In this document: positions 1-8,499 of the stretch, piece after piece
Position numbering within the stretch: the first letter of the stretch is position 1
Layout of the letters: every line of letters begins with the position of its first letter
Assembly: GCA_910592205.1 (NCBI GenBank)
Contig: CAJVPJ010001278.1
Coordinates: forward strand, 1-10,912
Direction of reading: 5' to 3'
DNA: 10,912 nucleotides
DNA from: Paraglomus occultum
Taxonomy: Eukaryota > Glomeromycota > Glomeromycetes > Paraglomerales > Paraglomeraceae
Translations under genes and position numbers: made by a program
The notes under the pieces: generated by a model
Database searches by the model: none
What the model was told of the DNA's origin: nothing
What the model saw: only the letters and a program-made list of their open reading frames with translations

Positions 1-95
1 TGGTGTAAACAAAAAAGCGGGAGAGAGAGAAGAAAGGATGGATAGTTCGATGGCGTTTGTTTGAGGGAATAGGGGTTTTTATTTAAATGACAAAT

Positions 96-125
96 TACAC
101 GCGTACGCGCGTTTGTTTGTTTGTT
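96..125. repeat. Alternating purine-pyrimidine run plus (GTTT)n tract
   Basis: Positions 96-112 alternate pyrimidine and purine for 17 bases without a break and contain the 10-bp palindrome CGCGTACGCG (100-109). It is followed directly by a GTTT microsatellite of about 3.75 units (111-125). CG/CA alternation of this kind is a known Z-DNA-prone sequence type. The ACGCGT at 99-104 also matches the fungal MCB cell-cycle box, which may be chance. Confidence 0.5.
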
Positions 126-760
126 AAACCTTAAAGCGTTCACTAATACTGAATTATAAGATTTGCTGATAATTCACTTCCAACACCTAATGCACATCTA
201 ATAAATTGTAAATAACTTTGCAAACTAGCTTATCGATTTGCTTCTTTACTATTTGACGTTGTGGATAACAACATAGAGCTATTTATTTTATTATGTTTGA
301 TAATTCAATAAATTCTGTATAGCTAGCACTTATTCTATATTGTAACAATTTGAGCTCTTCAATTCAACAAACTATTGAGTACGAATATATTATCCTATAC
401 GTAATGTATACTTTCTGATACTAGTGCCGTTATGGTATCAGCATTTAAACTGATTATAAAATCATTTAACGTATTCTGTCTATTGTAGACGTTATTTTTC
501 TTATGGCGAAGATTTCTTTCACTCGACAATTTTTAATTTGTTTGACAATTTCTGGCATTACAATAGTGAACGTCATTATGCATTCCGAATTACTAAGCAA
601 TTAATTGACCGGCAGAATAGATCCGACAATATTCTTCATTTTCTTGATTTTCATTTCGTAAATGTAGGAAACGGTTGATATTTCTGAGGTAGCACCGTAT
701 AAAAAAGAAGTTGTTGGGCCCGACTTTTTTATCGAAAGAGGCACTTGCTCGGACCACATT

Positions 761-815
761 ACGCGTCAGTCTTGCCGACCAATCCCGTAAACCACGTGAC
801 TTACAAACCACGCGT
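761..815. promoter_or_regulatory. Possible regulatory cluster: two ACGCGT boxes flanking a CACGTG box
   Basis: ACGCGT occurs at 761-766 and 810-815. Between them, at 793-798, is CACGTG; read on the minus strand it lies in GTCACGTGG, which fits the RTCACRTG consensus of Cbf1-type bHLH factors. ACGCGT is the MBF (MCB) consensus in yeasts. Three palindromic GC-containing boxes within 55 bp of A+T-rich DNA is notable, but there is no recognised gene next to them, so a regulatory role is only a suggestion. Confidence 0.2.
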
Positions 816-1838
816 AAAAATTTCCGATCGTCATTATGAAAGAATCGACGCTCCAAGTCGATATTATAATTAATCAATGACTGCTGTAATACACATGGCA
901 GCTTTTACTATTAGCATGTTTTGTTAACACTTGATGACGCAGATGAGATCACTGCAACCAATCTCTCATTTCGACAAAGATCTCGCTTTTTATTATTATT
1001 TCTTTCGTTTTATTATTTCTAAAGCGTTCACTTATTGTTGCCTGAATTAAGGTTGTCTGTACACCAGACATAAAACTTATATTTGTCAATAGATTCACAA
1101 GACGAGATAGCTGTTGCTAAGAAATTTGCTTGAGTTGAAGAAGAGCCCTGTTCCGCATTGAGACGTAAAAACGATGCCTGTTTCTAAGCATTAATTGTAA
1201 ATTCAGTATACAAGACAGTCGGAAAAATATTATCATTTTGAGAACATGGCTCTTTTAAACACAAGTAAAAAATGTGTAATCAAATCAAGTGAGAAATACT
1301 CTTCCATATTTTATTCAACAAGTCATAGTTCAGGTAACCGGTTAGGACAAGACATTATTTACAGCAGCGATTCAGCTAAACGCGAATCTTGAAAACTGAC
1401 TAGCAACGACTTTGATATTAATTTTGTGCTTGCTTTTAAACTCGAAAAGCTGCCTCGTGATAATCGATGTATACACTCAATTTCTACCAGTTGTTCTCTA
1501 TTTAGAAAAATATGTACTATAATAGTACCGATCAATAATTGCTAGCAATTCGACATTCGCCCCAAAAAAGCAGCCCTTTAGCTCTGTAGATTATTCGTTT
1601 TGTCACGAAGTAAAACTATCTAAATTTTTAACCACATGAGCCCACAAGTGCTATTCTTGTCTTTTAATCATTCAAATGCACAATGTTATTCACGTGAAAT
1701 AACGAGAAAACTTACTTTATATGGCATACACGAGCTGTAATTCTATTTACTCTGTGTGTTTAGCTTTAAATAGTAATAACATTAGCATCAGTGCAGCATA
1801 GGTCCACCCAATCTTTTGACAGTCAGGCATCAAAGCTC

Positions 1839-3441
1839 ATGTCGATATCCCACACAACAATGCCACCAAGAATCCTGATCGCAGGTGCCGGTATAGCAGG
1901 CTTGGCGCTTGCGCAGGGTCTACTCAATCATCCAACGAAAAAATTTAAAGTAATTGTGTTTGAGAAAGATGCTGGACCACAAGGCAAGTCCGATCTGTTT
2001 CTAACGATCAACGGTAGCTTGTTAGAACCCAAGATACTCATCTTAATAAATATTCAACCACAAAAGCTCGATGGCAAGGCCATCACATACAAGTCTATAA
2101 CTATGGTGCCCAGGCTCTTCTCCGTCTCCTGCCTCCGCACCTCATTGCTCGATTATCCGAAGTGTTCCCACCACACATTGAGAATGAATGCCCTTCAGCA
2201 TTAGTCATTGATGAATCAGGAAAACAGGTAGTCGTATTCGGTGGCAAACAGGCGAAAGATGTACACGAGCTGGCACAAATTGATGAGAAAAAAACTGCGT
2301 GGATAATGGGGTATAGACCAGACTTGAGGAATTTATTGCTAGATGGCGTGGACGTTAGATGGAGCAAACAAATAATCGGATATGAAGAAAGTGAAAACGG
2401 CGTCAGGGTTTGCTTTGCTGATGGAACAGAAGAAGTCGGAGACGTGCTAATTGGAGCAGATGGAGTCAATTCAATAGGTATTCGAGGGGAGCAAAAGTCA
2501 TGATTATCTTACGGAATGTTGCTTCGTCGAGGTTGACGTTCGCGTTTGTGTTGTTTTCTAAAGTATTCATCATTTGATCATAAACACGATTTTAGTAAGA
2601 TCGCAAAAATTTCCAAACTCATATAAACAACACCTTGGCGTGACCGTAATTCCAACAGATGTTCTCGTGTCCGCCTCACTAGCCAAACGCTATCATGCTT
2701 TCGCAAAACATGCCGAGGCTGCAGTTTTCCTTGGTCCTGATGGACACACGCTTCTTGTAACCACTCGACTTCATTCAATCACCCAAGATTCTGCTACTTT
2801 TTATCGCATGACCTTGCAATATGGGTTTCCCTCTGCCGAAACCAATTACACGGTCGACTCGCCGGCGGATGTAGTTAGAGACATTACTAACTTTTTGATG
2901 AAGAGGAAAAGAGGCGAGTTAACCGATGTTTTGTTGGAATTATGGAAACTGGCAAGAACCAAAGATGTGAAAGTTGGCGGTATGGCTTATGTGCCGCCAG
3001 TGAGGAGAGCACTATATGAAGTAGCAGGAATACCAGAGGAGAGCAAGCCAAGTCGGGTGACTTTGCTGGGAGATTCTATCTGTGGAATGTCGCCTTTTCG
3101 GGGTCAGGGTGAGTAGACTTATTAGTTGTAATTCTTTTCGCTGATTTAAGAATGGTTCATTGTACAAGCAAATCTTTCATTATATTACAGCCGCTAACAT
3201 TGCGTTCCAAGACGCGGTGTCATTATGTCGCGCATTGGATAATTACGAAATTGAAGGATTTATTAGATGTATCGGTAATTACGAGACTGAAATACGTCCA
3301 CATGATCTCAAAGCTCAAATTGCTTCTCGTTACGTATGTCGTCTTTATCATATCGGATGTAACAACTCTTTCACTGTATTCATAAGAAATTCGGTTTACA
3401 GACTTATTTTCTGGGTCACTCGCATCCTCAAATATTTATAA
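1839..3441 (+). CDS. FAD-dependent monooxygenase (PHBH-type fold), four exons
   Basis: Group A flavin monooxygenases use NADPH and O2 to hydroxylate or epoxidise small organic substrates; the substrate here cannot be told. Exons: 1839-2013, 2094-2477, 2596-3108, 3191-3441; introns of 80, 118 and 82 nt are GT-AG and all junctions are phase 1, giving 440 aa. The dinucleotide-binding motif GAGIAG is at residues 16-21 and is followed by a strand ending in FEKD. The DG motif (GADG, 179-182) precedes VR, and the second FAD motif GDS (345-347) precedes MSPFRGQ. A hydrophobic C-terminal tail (VYRLIFWV) may touch a membrane. I chose the ATG at 1839; the ATG at 1860 (433 aa) is an alternative and also keeps the Rossmann motif. 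Splicing at 3108/3191 gives GQAAN where many relatives have GQGAN. An AATAAA lies at 3492-3497, about 50 bp after the stop. The fold assignment is firm; the specific function is unknown. Confidence 0.85.
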
Positions 3442-3491
3442 AAAAAGCATGACGTGAGCTGCTTTTGTACAACTGTCATACAAAAAGTTGA

Positions 3492-3497
3492 AATAAA
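3492..3497 (+). terminator. Likely polyadenylation signal of the monooxygenase gene
   Basis: AATAAA starts 51 bp after the monooxygenase stop and lies only 45 bp before the atp18 ATG, in a run of A. The whole intergenic space is 100 bp, so the 3' end of the first gene and the promoter or 5' UTR of the second must share it or overlap. Confidence 0.4.
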
Positions 3498-3541
3498 AAA
3501 AAAAAGACTTGATTAAAATAAATAAGTAGAGAGCATTAGAA

Positions 3542-3927
3542 ATGACGCTGTTCGGCCTTCGCAAGTGGCCAGTACCCATACTTAAACCTTTATCGCCATT
3601 TATAATCGCCGCCACTGTCATTTATGTTGGTGTTTGGAAGTTGGAAACGGCAGCACAAAGTCGTAAGTAATCCATTCTTTGGCTGTCCAAATTGGAGCCC
3701 CTAGCGTTATGGGAGAAGCTGCTTTAAAACCACTTAATATTAAACTCTCTCTCGTTCCTTATTATGTGTTAAGATCCACCGTATGACACCGATCCTCGTA
3801 ATCCGAAAGGTATTTTGTCTGCTTTCTCGAGAATCCACGTTGACTTTCGTGCATTCACACTCACAGTATGTTTAATTTTGTAGCCTACTTTAATTCCAAG
3901 CTAAAGAAACATCATGGGGAACATTAA
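3542..3927 (+). CDS. atp18: Mitochondrial ATP synthase subunit j/i (Atp18), three exons
   Basis: Subunit j is a small single-span protein of the F1Fo-ATP synthase in the inner mitochondrial membrane, associated with the stator and dimer interface. Exons: 3542-3662, 3774-3809, 3884-3927; introns of 111 and 74 nt, both phase 1, give 66 aa (yeast Atp18 is about 59). The N-terminus has the family signature WPVPILKPLSPF (residues 9-20), followed by one hydrophobic segment (about 17-34). After it comes the conserved DPRNP (47-51). Exon 2 has only 36 nt and carries the DPRNP motif. Exon 3 supplies a basic, histidine-rich tail ending GEH; it was chosen because the splice phase fits and reading through the 3810 donor would give an unrelated hydrophobic tail. 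The first two exons are secure; the third is slightly less so. Confidence 0.88.
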
Positions 3928-4135
3928 TCTTGTTTCGGTCATTACTTGATGCGACAACTTAAGCGTTTGGGTAGGTAATGCCATTATTATCACATATTTA
4001 GTTTGAACTGAACTAATTGTTATACATATGTTGTTTTTTTATTCATAAAGTATCAAAGAGTCCGAAATAAAGTCCATTTATACACTAAGTTCTCTATATA
4101 ATATTGTATTTGTTCTATTGGAGATTTACATTTCA
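3928..4135. terminator. Convergent intergenic region with a poly(A) signal on each strand
   Basis: The two stops face each other 208 bp apart. AATAAA on the plus strand (4066-4071) lies 139 bp after the atp18 stop. TTTATT at 4038-4043 reads AATAAA on the minus strand, about 93 bp after the stop of the RADX-like gene. If both are used, the two 3' UTRs overlap. No gene is seen in this stretch. Confidence 0.4.
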
Positions 4136-7100
4136 TTACATTGTCCTTTTAATTAACTCATTGCTCCAAGGAAATATCTTTGTGAGCACAATGACTACAC
4201 CGTCTGCTCTTGTTCTCACAATATCCAACATAAATATCAATTGCTCATTCTTCAATGCATTCAATCTCTGTAAATATAGGTACGTTCATTTTTTATCAGT
4301 AAACATGTTACATATGCATCTCGCATGCCTGCTTCCTCTACAATTCTCTCACCTCGCATAAATCCACGTAACTCCATGATTTGAAGATTTCATATTTATC
4401 GTCGCTCTCAGTCATTGTCTCATCGATGAGGGCAAATTCAAATAAGTCAACTAATGTCCTGAGATGCCACTCTCCGAAGCCACCCTCGTTTAAAAATCGC
4501 CCGCATCCCTCATCAGACGCCGATGGAATTATATATGTTGTGATCGTTTTGTTGTTATCTTTTCCACTAATCGATACTGTTATTGGGAAAATCTTTGACA
4601 TATCGATGGATTCATTTGGCGACTAAGGATAAGAAAAGACATTAGGTATTAAGTGAATAATGTTTAAATTATGATAGACAAACACAAAGTAATGAAACAG
4701 TACTCACGCTGGGATATAGATTCATTTCGACAGCCATAGTCACAGGTCGCTGTATCCAATTGTTAGCATCGTCCGATAGATCGACGGAAAGTATTTTTCC
4801 CTTGAAGAGTTTAATGTTATTACCGAATTCTATTTGTAATAACGAACCTTTGACCACACATCGATATCGTTCACCGACGGAGAGTTGTTTTGCCTTTTCT
4901 GATAGAGCACTATATAACGAGTAGGAATTAATTATAATCTATTGATACATTTGTGACATGAGAGGTTAAAAGTACATACTCGATTCCACAAGGAATATAC
5001 GAGGAATGATCCATCATTTGTTTGGCGGTTTTAAACGGGACGGGAAGATTGAAATATCCGCCGACTGCACAATAAAAAAGAGATACGGAATATTTTAACA
5101 AAAATCTGCAATTATGGTGTATACTACGAATAAAGTTTCCGACATGGCATCCAACGTACCACACGAAATCATCTTTAATACCTCTGTATACAAAGGAACC
5201 AAGTACATATCCTAAAACATCACCCAAGGAAAGAATCGATTATCATCAAAATCAACGAATGAGCCTCTATATGTTTTTTTTACTCTCGATTCCATGCATA
5301 CCTCAGAATCAATCCAATCGACTTCATCCGGCACATTCCACTCATTATTCGTCTCCACAAATATATAATACTGACTCCATATTGTTGGGCGAAGATATAA
5401 AACTCTCTTTGTAATTGAATTGTAATCAATACTTTTGCATATTAATCTCGTAGCATGCAGTATGTCACCGGGTGATAATCTAGAGATGATTTCTGGCTGG
5501 GAATTTGTGAATAGTTTAAGGAGAATTTCGCGGGATGATGTAGTGTCGAGAAGTTTTACCCAACGATATTCGGTCATTTGGTTTTCATGGTTTGAACTTG
5601 GTGAGCGGACCAAAAAAAAAATGTGAATGAGTGCAATTGAATCGTGTGTGGGAACATCATCATATTGTATCATCAAAAATAAAGATACTTACGTCTCACC
5701 TTTGACTTGTTCTAACCGACCGACGTATATGACACGGCCGATCAAATCAAACTCGGGATAACCATCAGGCGTACGATAGTGGTGAACACTCTGTATGAAA
5801 CACACTTCAATAGGCGGAAACCTGGCTTTCTTATTTGCGTCGGACCAGCCTTCAAGATTATGGTCTATACAGAAACGGACGAAAGAAATTCATACAAATA
5901 TAAATCTCGTTATGAGTATACATGTTTCGAGAATGTCAACTGAAACCACATACATTGCTTTGCAATATTCCCGTCTATTCTCATTTCCCCAACTTACCCC
6001 CAAGTATTCTTACATCCCCTTCAGGATCTCTAGGATTAATAGCCACCTCCACACCTTTTCCAGCAATACGCCGGTCCTTTGTCATTATTCTCTTTAAACA
6101 ATAGTCGTTCAACCAGACCAAGCATCCGACTTTGACACTATTAAATATCTCCAATGCTTTCTCATTCCAGACAGTCACGGTCAACTTGTGGGAACAGTCT
6201 TGTATTTCGAACGAAAACTTCCATGGATATTCGATTCTGTAGTCTGTTGGGCGTGAGAAATTCTGCATCGACGTCTTGGAAATGACACGCCCAACCATGG
6301 GTTGTTTAGAGTAAGTGGAGATCGGAGGGAAAGTACCATGGTTGGTGACTATTACATTATGGATTGTTGGATAAGTGAGAGGAAGGCGGAAATCCTGATA
6401 TAGCATAGAAAAGAATTGAGGTCGTTTGTCAGGTAATTTGACCAGTTGCGAAAATAAACATTTAAAAGTAATTGATAACAACATTATCCATCGTAATGTC
6501 TACATTCCATCTTGGATCCTCGCGAAGAAAATCGTCGTTGCGGAGAGAAAAGTAGCATTTCCTATGTGCTGCCAATGGGATAAATTGCTGGATTGATGGG
6601 TACAACCATTCTAATGACTACCGTGGTAGAATAGCCAAATTACTAATCGGTTACTGTCCCCGTAAAGAAAAAGCATTGAACTGGTTGTAGACTACAAATA
6701 CCGATTCATCACAAACAAGGGTGTCCTCATCGTCGAATATTGTTGAAATTTTGTTTATAATGTGGATCTTCTCTTTTCGCCCAGTGTGTGGAGACGATAT
6801 TGTTCGCACAGCATATTTGTAGATCTATACAAAAAGCAATGAATTGTGCATAAAGAGACGTGCATACGCATATATCTATAGACATGTTTCATGAATCCAA
6901 CATACCCCGATGCAAGAATTCTCTTTCAATTTTGACGTTCGTACTAGTCTGTTGTAATGCGTATGGAGAAGGACCTTGTCCTGTTGCAATATAAAGGCAG
7001 AGTTGCTGAGAAAAAATAAAAACGTAATGCATTAATTGCAAAAACTTATTACAATTACCTTTATTATCCCATCTGTAACAATGATGTCATATATGTCTTG

Positions 7101-7619
7101 CTCATTACGATCCCAATCTTCAAACATTCGTCTGAACTTGTTATCCGCAGGGTCTACAATTGATCAAAAATCAATTTGAATCCAGCATTGTTCAAAGTGC
7201 TTGGTATTCGTTCTTGTCATTGCAATTATTCTAATTAACCCACGAACTCAACGCTCCTCCAATTGTATGTGTACTTTCATTTCATTCATACACTTTCATT
7301 TCGTTCATACACTATCAAGCGAACACATGCGCTTAACCTCAAAGTACATACACCTATAAATTCTTATTATTTTCATTGTGTAAGACACACTCCCAGAGAC
7401 ATTCGGCGAACGTGGCTGTACAGGTGAACCGAAAAGTCCTCTTGAATCTGGTAGGATCGGGGGAGGCGTACATATTTGTCTAGATAAAGGCGAAAGCGAG
7501 CGGGGTGTACCAGGAGAGGGAGAGGTTGGAGAGCGAACGCCTGTTCTCGAGTATTTGGTTTGCGAAAAATTAGGTGAGCGTAGCGCTACACAAGGTAGTT
7601 CATTCTCTAGTTCGAGCAT
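4136..7619 (-). CDS. RADX-like RPA1-related ssDNA-binding protein, 13 exons, one frame break
   Basis: RADX is an OB-fold protein that binds single-stranded DNA at replication forks and restrains RAD51. Minus-strand exons: 7391-7619, 7059-7153, 6906-7005, 6702-6824, 6483-6617, 5998-6394, 5693-5864, 5302-5596, 5160-5211, 4980-5064, 4708-4909, 4353-4622, 4136-4267; about 761 aa (human RADX about 855). Residues 1-77 are a Ser/Pro-rich disordered tail. The first OB region (about 94-180) contains YDIIVTDG. A second OB region (about 228-360) contains TVTVWNEKALEIF and ends INPRDPEGDVRIL. A third (about 376-545) contains EFDLIGRVIYVGR, YRWVKLLD, LFTNSQPEI and GGYFNLPVPF. The last exon (LIFMLDIV, VIVLTKIF) matches the end of vertebrate RADX. 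Similarity was judged from memory of the human protein and runs collinearly through all parts. Intron 6825-6905 joins a phase-1 donor to a phase-0 acceptor, so the frame breaks there (see findings). Start: first ATG after an in-frame TAA. Confidence 0.82.
7273..7310. repeat. 19-bp tandem duplication in intron 1 of the RADX-like gene
   Basis: Two adjacent 19-bp units (7273-7291 and 7292-7310), each beginning ACTTTCATTTC, differ at one base. They lie inside the 237-nt first intron (7154-7390), the longest in the gene. Confidence 0.75.
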
Positions 7620-8091
7620 AGTCTCTTCGCGTAATTAGAGTTGAAAGGCAAAGATATCAATTGAAAAACCGTGTCGAGAAATATGAATCCCGTGATTTGT
7701 CCCAAAAAACCGGTTACAAGCAGGTTTGCTAAGGGGTGTGTGTTACACTGTTTAGTATGCAACTTTTTCGCCTCTAATGCGAGAATGTGTTTGTGTGAGT
7801 GTTACACCGTACCGTGCAGATCTAAAAATGAAATTAAAATTGCGCACTGATTTTATTGTAGATTTACATTTATACGCATACTAATACACTAGTAGATGCA
7901 GAACATCTGTTCAATTCAAACTTTCACTGGTAAGAAAACGTGGAAACGACGCTCTTATTATACTATTGCACTGCACGGTAGAATTAACAACGCATTAACA
8001 TGCCGAATACCACATATGTATTACGTCTACATTAAACCTACTTATTAATAAAACTCCACATTAAGCAAAGCCTAAATTGGGTAATAACAAG
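7620..8091. promoter_or_regulatory. Upstream region of the RADX-like gene with paired GTGTTACAC boxes
   Basis: No coding sequence is seen here. The near-palindrome GTGTTACAC occurs exactly twice, at 7740-7748 and 7799-7807, 120-190 bp upstream of the ATG at 7619. Each copy is followed by YGT, so 12 bases match with one difference. Paired palindromic boxes 59 bp apart in a promoter position suggest a transcription-factor site. I do not recognise the factor. Confidence 0.3.
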
Positions 8092-8124
8092 CCCTGTAAG
8101 GGAATAGGCTCCCGCGTCAGCCTA
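8092..8124 (-). other. Two adjacent small hairpins 3' of the Fanzor-like remnant
   Basis: Read on the plus strand, 8092-8102 is CCCT-GTA-AGGG (4-bp stem, 3-nt loop). Just beside it, 8105-8110 TAGGCT pairs with 8119-8124 AGCCTA (6-bp stem, 8-nt GC-rich loop). This is a GC-rich island in A+T-rich DNA, and the second stem overlaps the last codons and stop of the zinc-ribbon fragment on the minus strand. In TnpB and Fanzor loci the guide (omega) RNA is transcribed across the 3' end of the nuclease gene and is highly structured, so this may be what is left of an omega-RNA region. That role is inference. Confidence 0.3.
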
Positions 8125-8320
8125 AGCGGTACTGACTCTTTTTTTTTTTTGCAAGATATCGAAGAAGAATATTGCGAGCATCGTTAATTGTTTTACATTG
8201 AGGACAGCAAAACACTTTAGATTCACCTACTTGTCTATGAATATAACCACAAAATCCACAAGTTTTGCTTAATACAAAATGTGTGTGGGGCATGCTGCAA
8301 TAAAACCAAACAAAGTGCAT
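8117..8320 (-). pseudogene. Remnant of a Fanzor/TnpB-like nuclease: C-terminal zinc ribbon only
   Basis: The 67-codon frame carries a TnpB-type zinc ribbon: SKTCGFCGY (residues 18-26, first CxxC at 21/24), then ESKVFCCPQC (second CxxC at 39/42), then DARNILLRYL (47-56), the hallmark of the last RuvC motif. TnpB and its eukaryotic relatives, the Fanzors, are RNA-guided DNA endonucleases carried by transposons. Here everything upstream is missing: no RuvC-I or RuvC-II segment is found between 8321 and 8499, where the Crinkler-like gene ends. Between the second CxxC and ARNIL the usual stretch of several residues with DRDxN is shortened, and the catalytic Asp position is Thr (TINDARN). After ARNIL the frame runs through a 12-A tract to a short tail. 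The eukaryotic setting favours Fanzor over bacterial TnpB. Dead fragment; family call fairly sure. Confidence 0.75.
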
Positions 8321-8499
8321 ATTTAGCTAAATGAATTTGGCAGAGGTTGAGTTTATGTCAAAGTTTGGTTTTTTTTTCTGCGTACTCAATAGATAAAATC
8401 ATTAATCCAATAATAATAAACAGCCTTAAATATATAAGTTTGAAATCAGCCCAACTTTTTGGATTTTACTTTTTTAATAAAAACCCGGTTAGACAATCA

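Larger units (their letters stand above)
1..1838. other. A+T-rich region without a recognisable gene
   Basis: No reading frame here shows protein-family motifs, and I could not chain exons with matching splice phases on either strand. The longest open frame (593-877, minus, 94 codons) has no recognisable domain. The stretch holds a purine GA tract (about 20-37), an alternating purine-pyrimidine run with a GTTT tract (96-125), and ACGCGT and CACGTG boxes between 761 and 815. The last few hundred bases must contain the promoter of the monooxygenase gene; a TATA-like TTTAAATAG lies about 70 bp before its ATG. A gene with long introns or a non-coding RNA cannot be excluded by eye. Confidence 0.55.

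Noticed and set aside
593-877. 94-codon open frame on the minus strand
   Set aside because: No recognisable domain, no splice partners, and upstream and downstream sequence is non-coding in character; such a length can arise by chance. Kept only as a remark.
2101-2469. Minus-strand frame of 122 codons
   Set aside because: Antisense to exon 2 of the monooxygenase, where the plus strand carries the DG motif.
4104-4361. Plus-strand frame of 85 codons
   Set aside because: It is antisense to the last intron and the last exon of the RADX-like gene, whose end matches the vertebrate protein.
5160-5227. Reading 4928-5227 as one continuous exon of the RADX-like gene
   Set aside because: The frame through 5065-5159 has no RADX similarity. 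A GTACGT donor and a TGCAG acceptor give a phase-consistent 95-nt intron and restore collinearity.
6868-6875. 8-nt microexon that would repair the RADX-like frame
   Set aside because: It would need flanking introns of 30 and 43 nt, shorter than any other intron in the window (minimum 53). A one-base indel in the C run is simpler.
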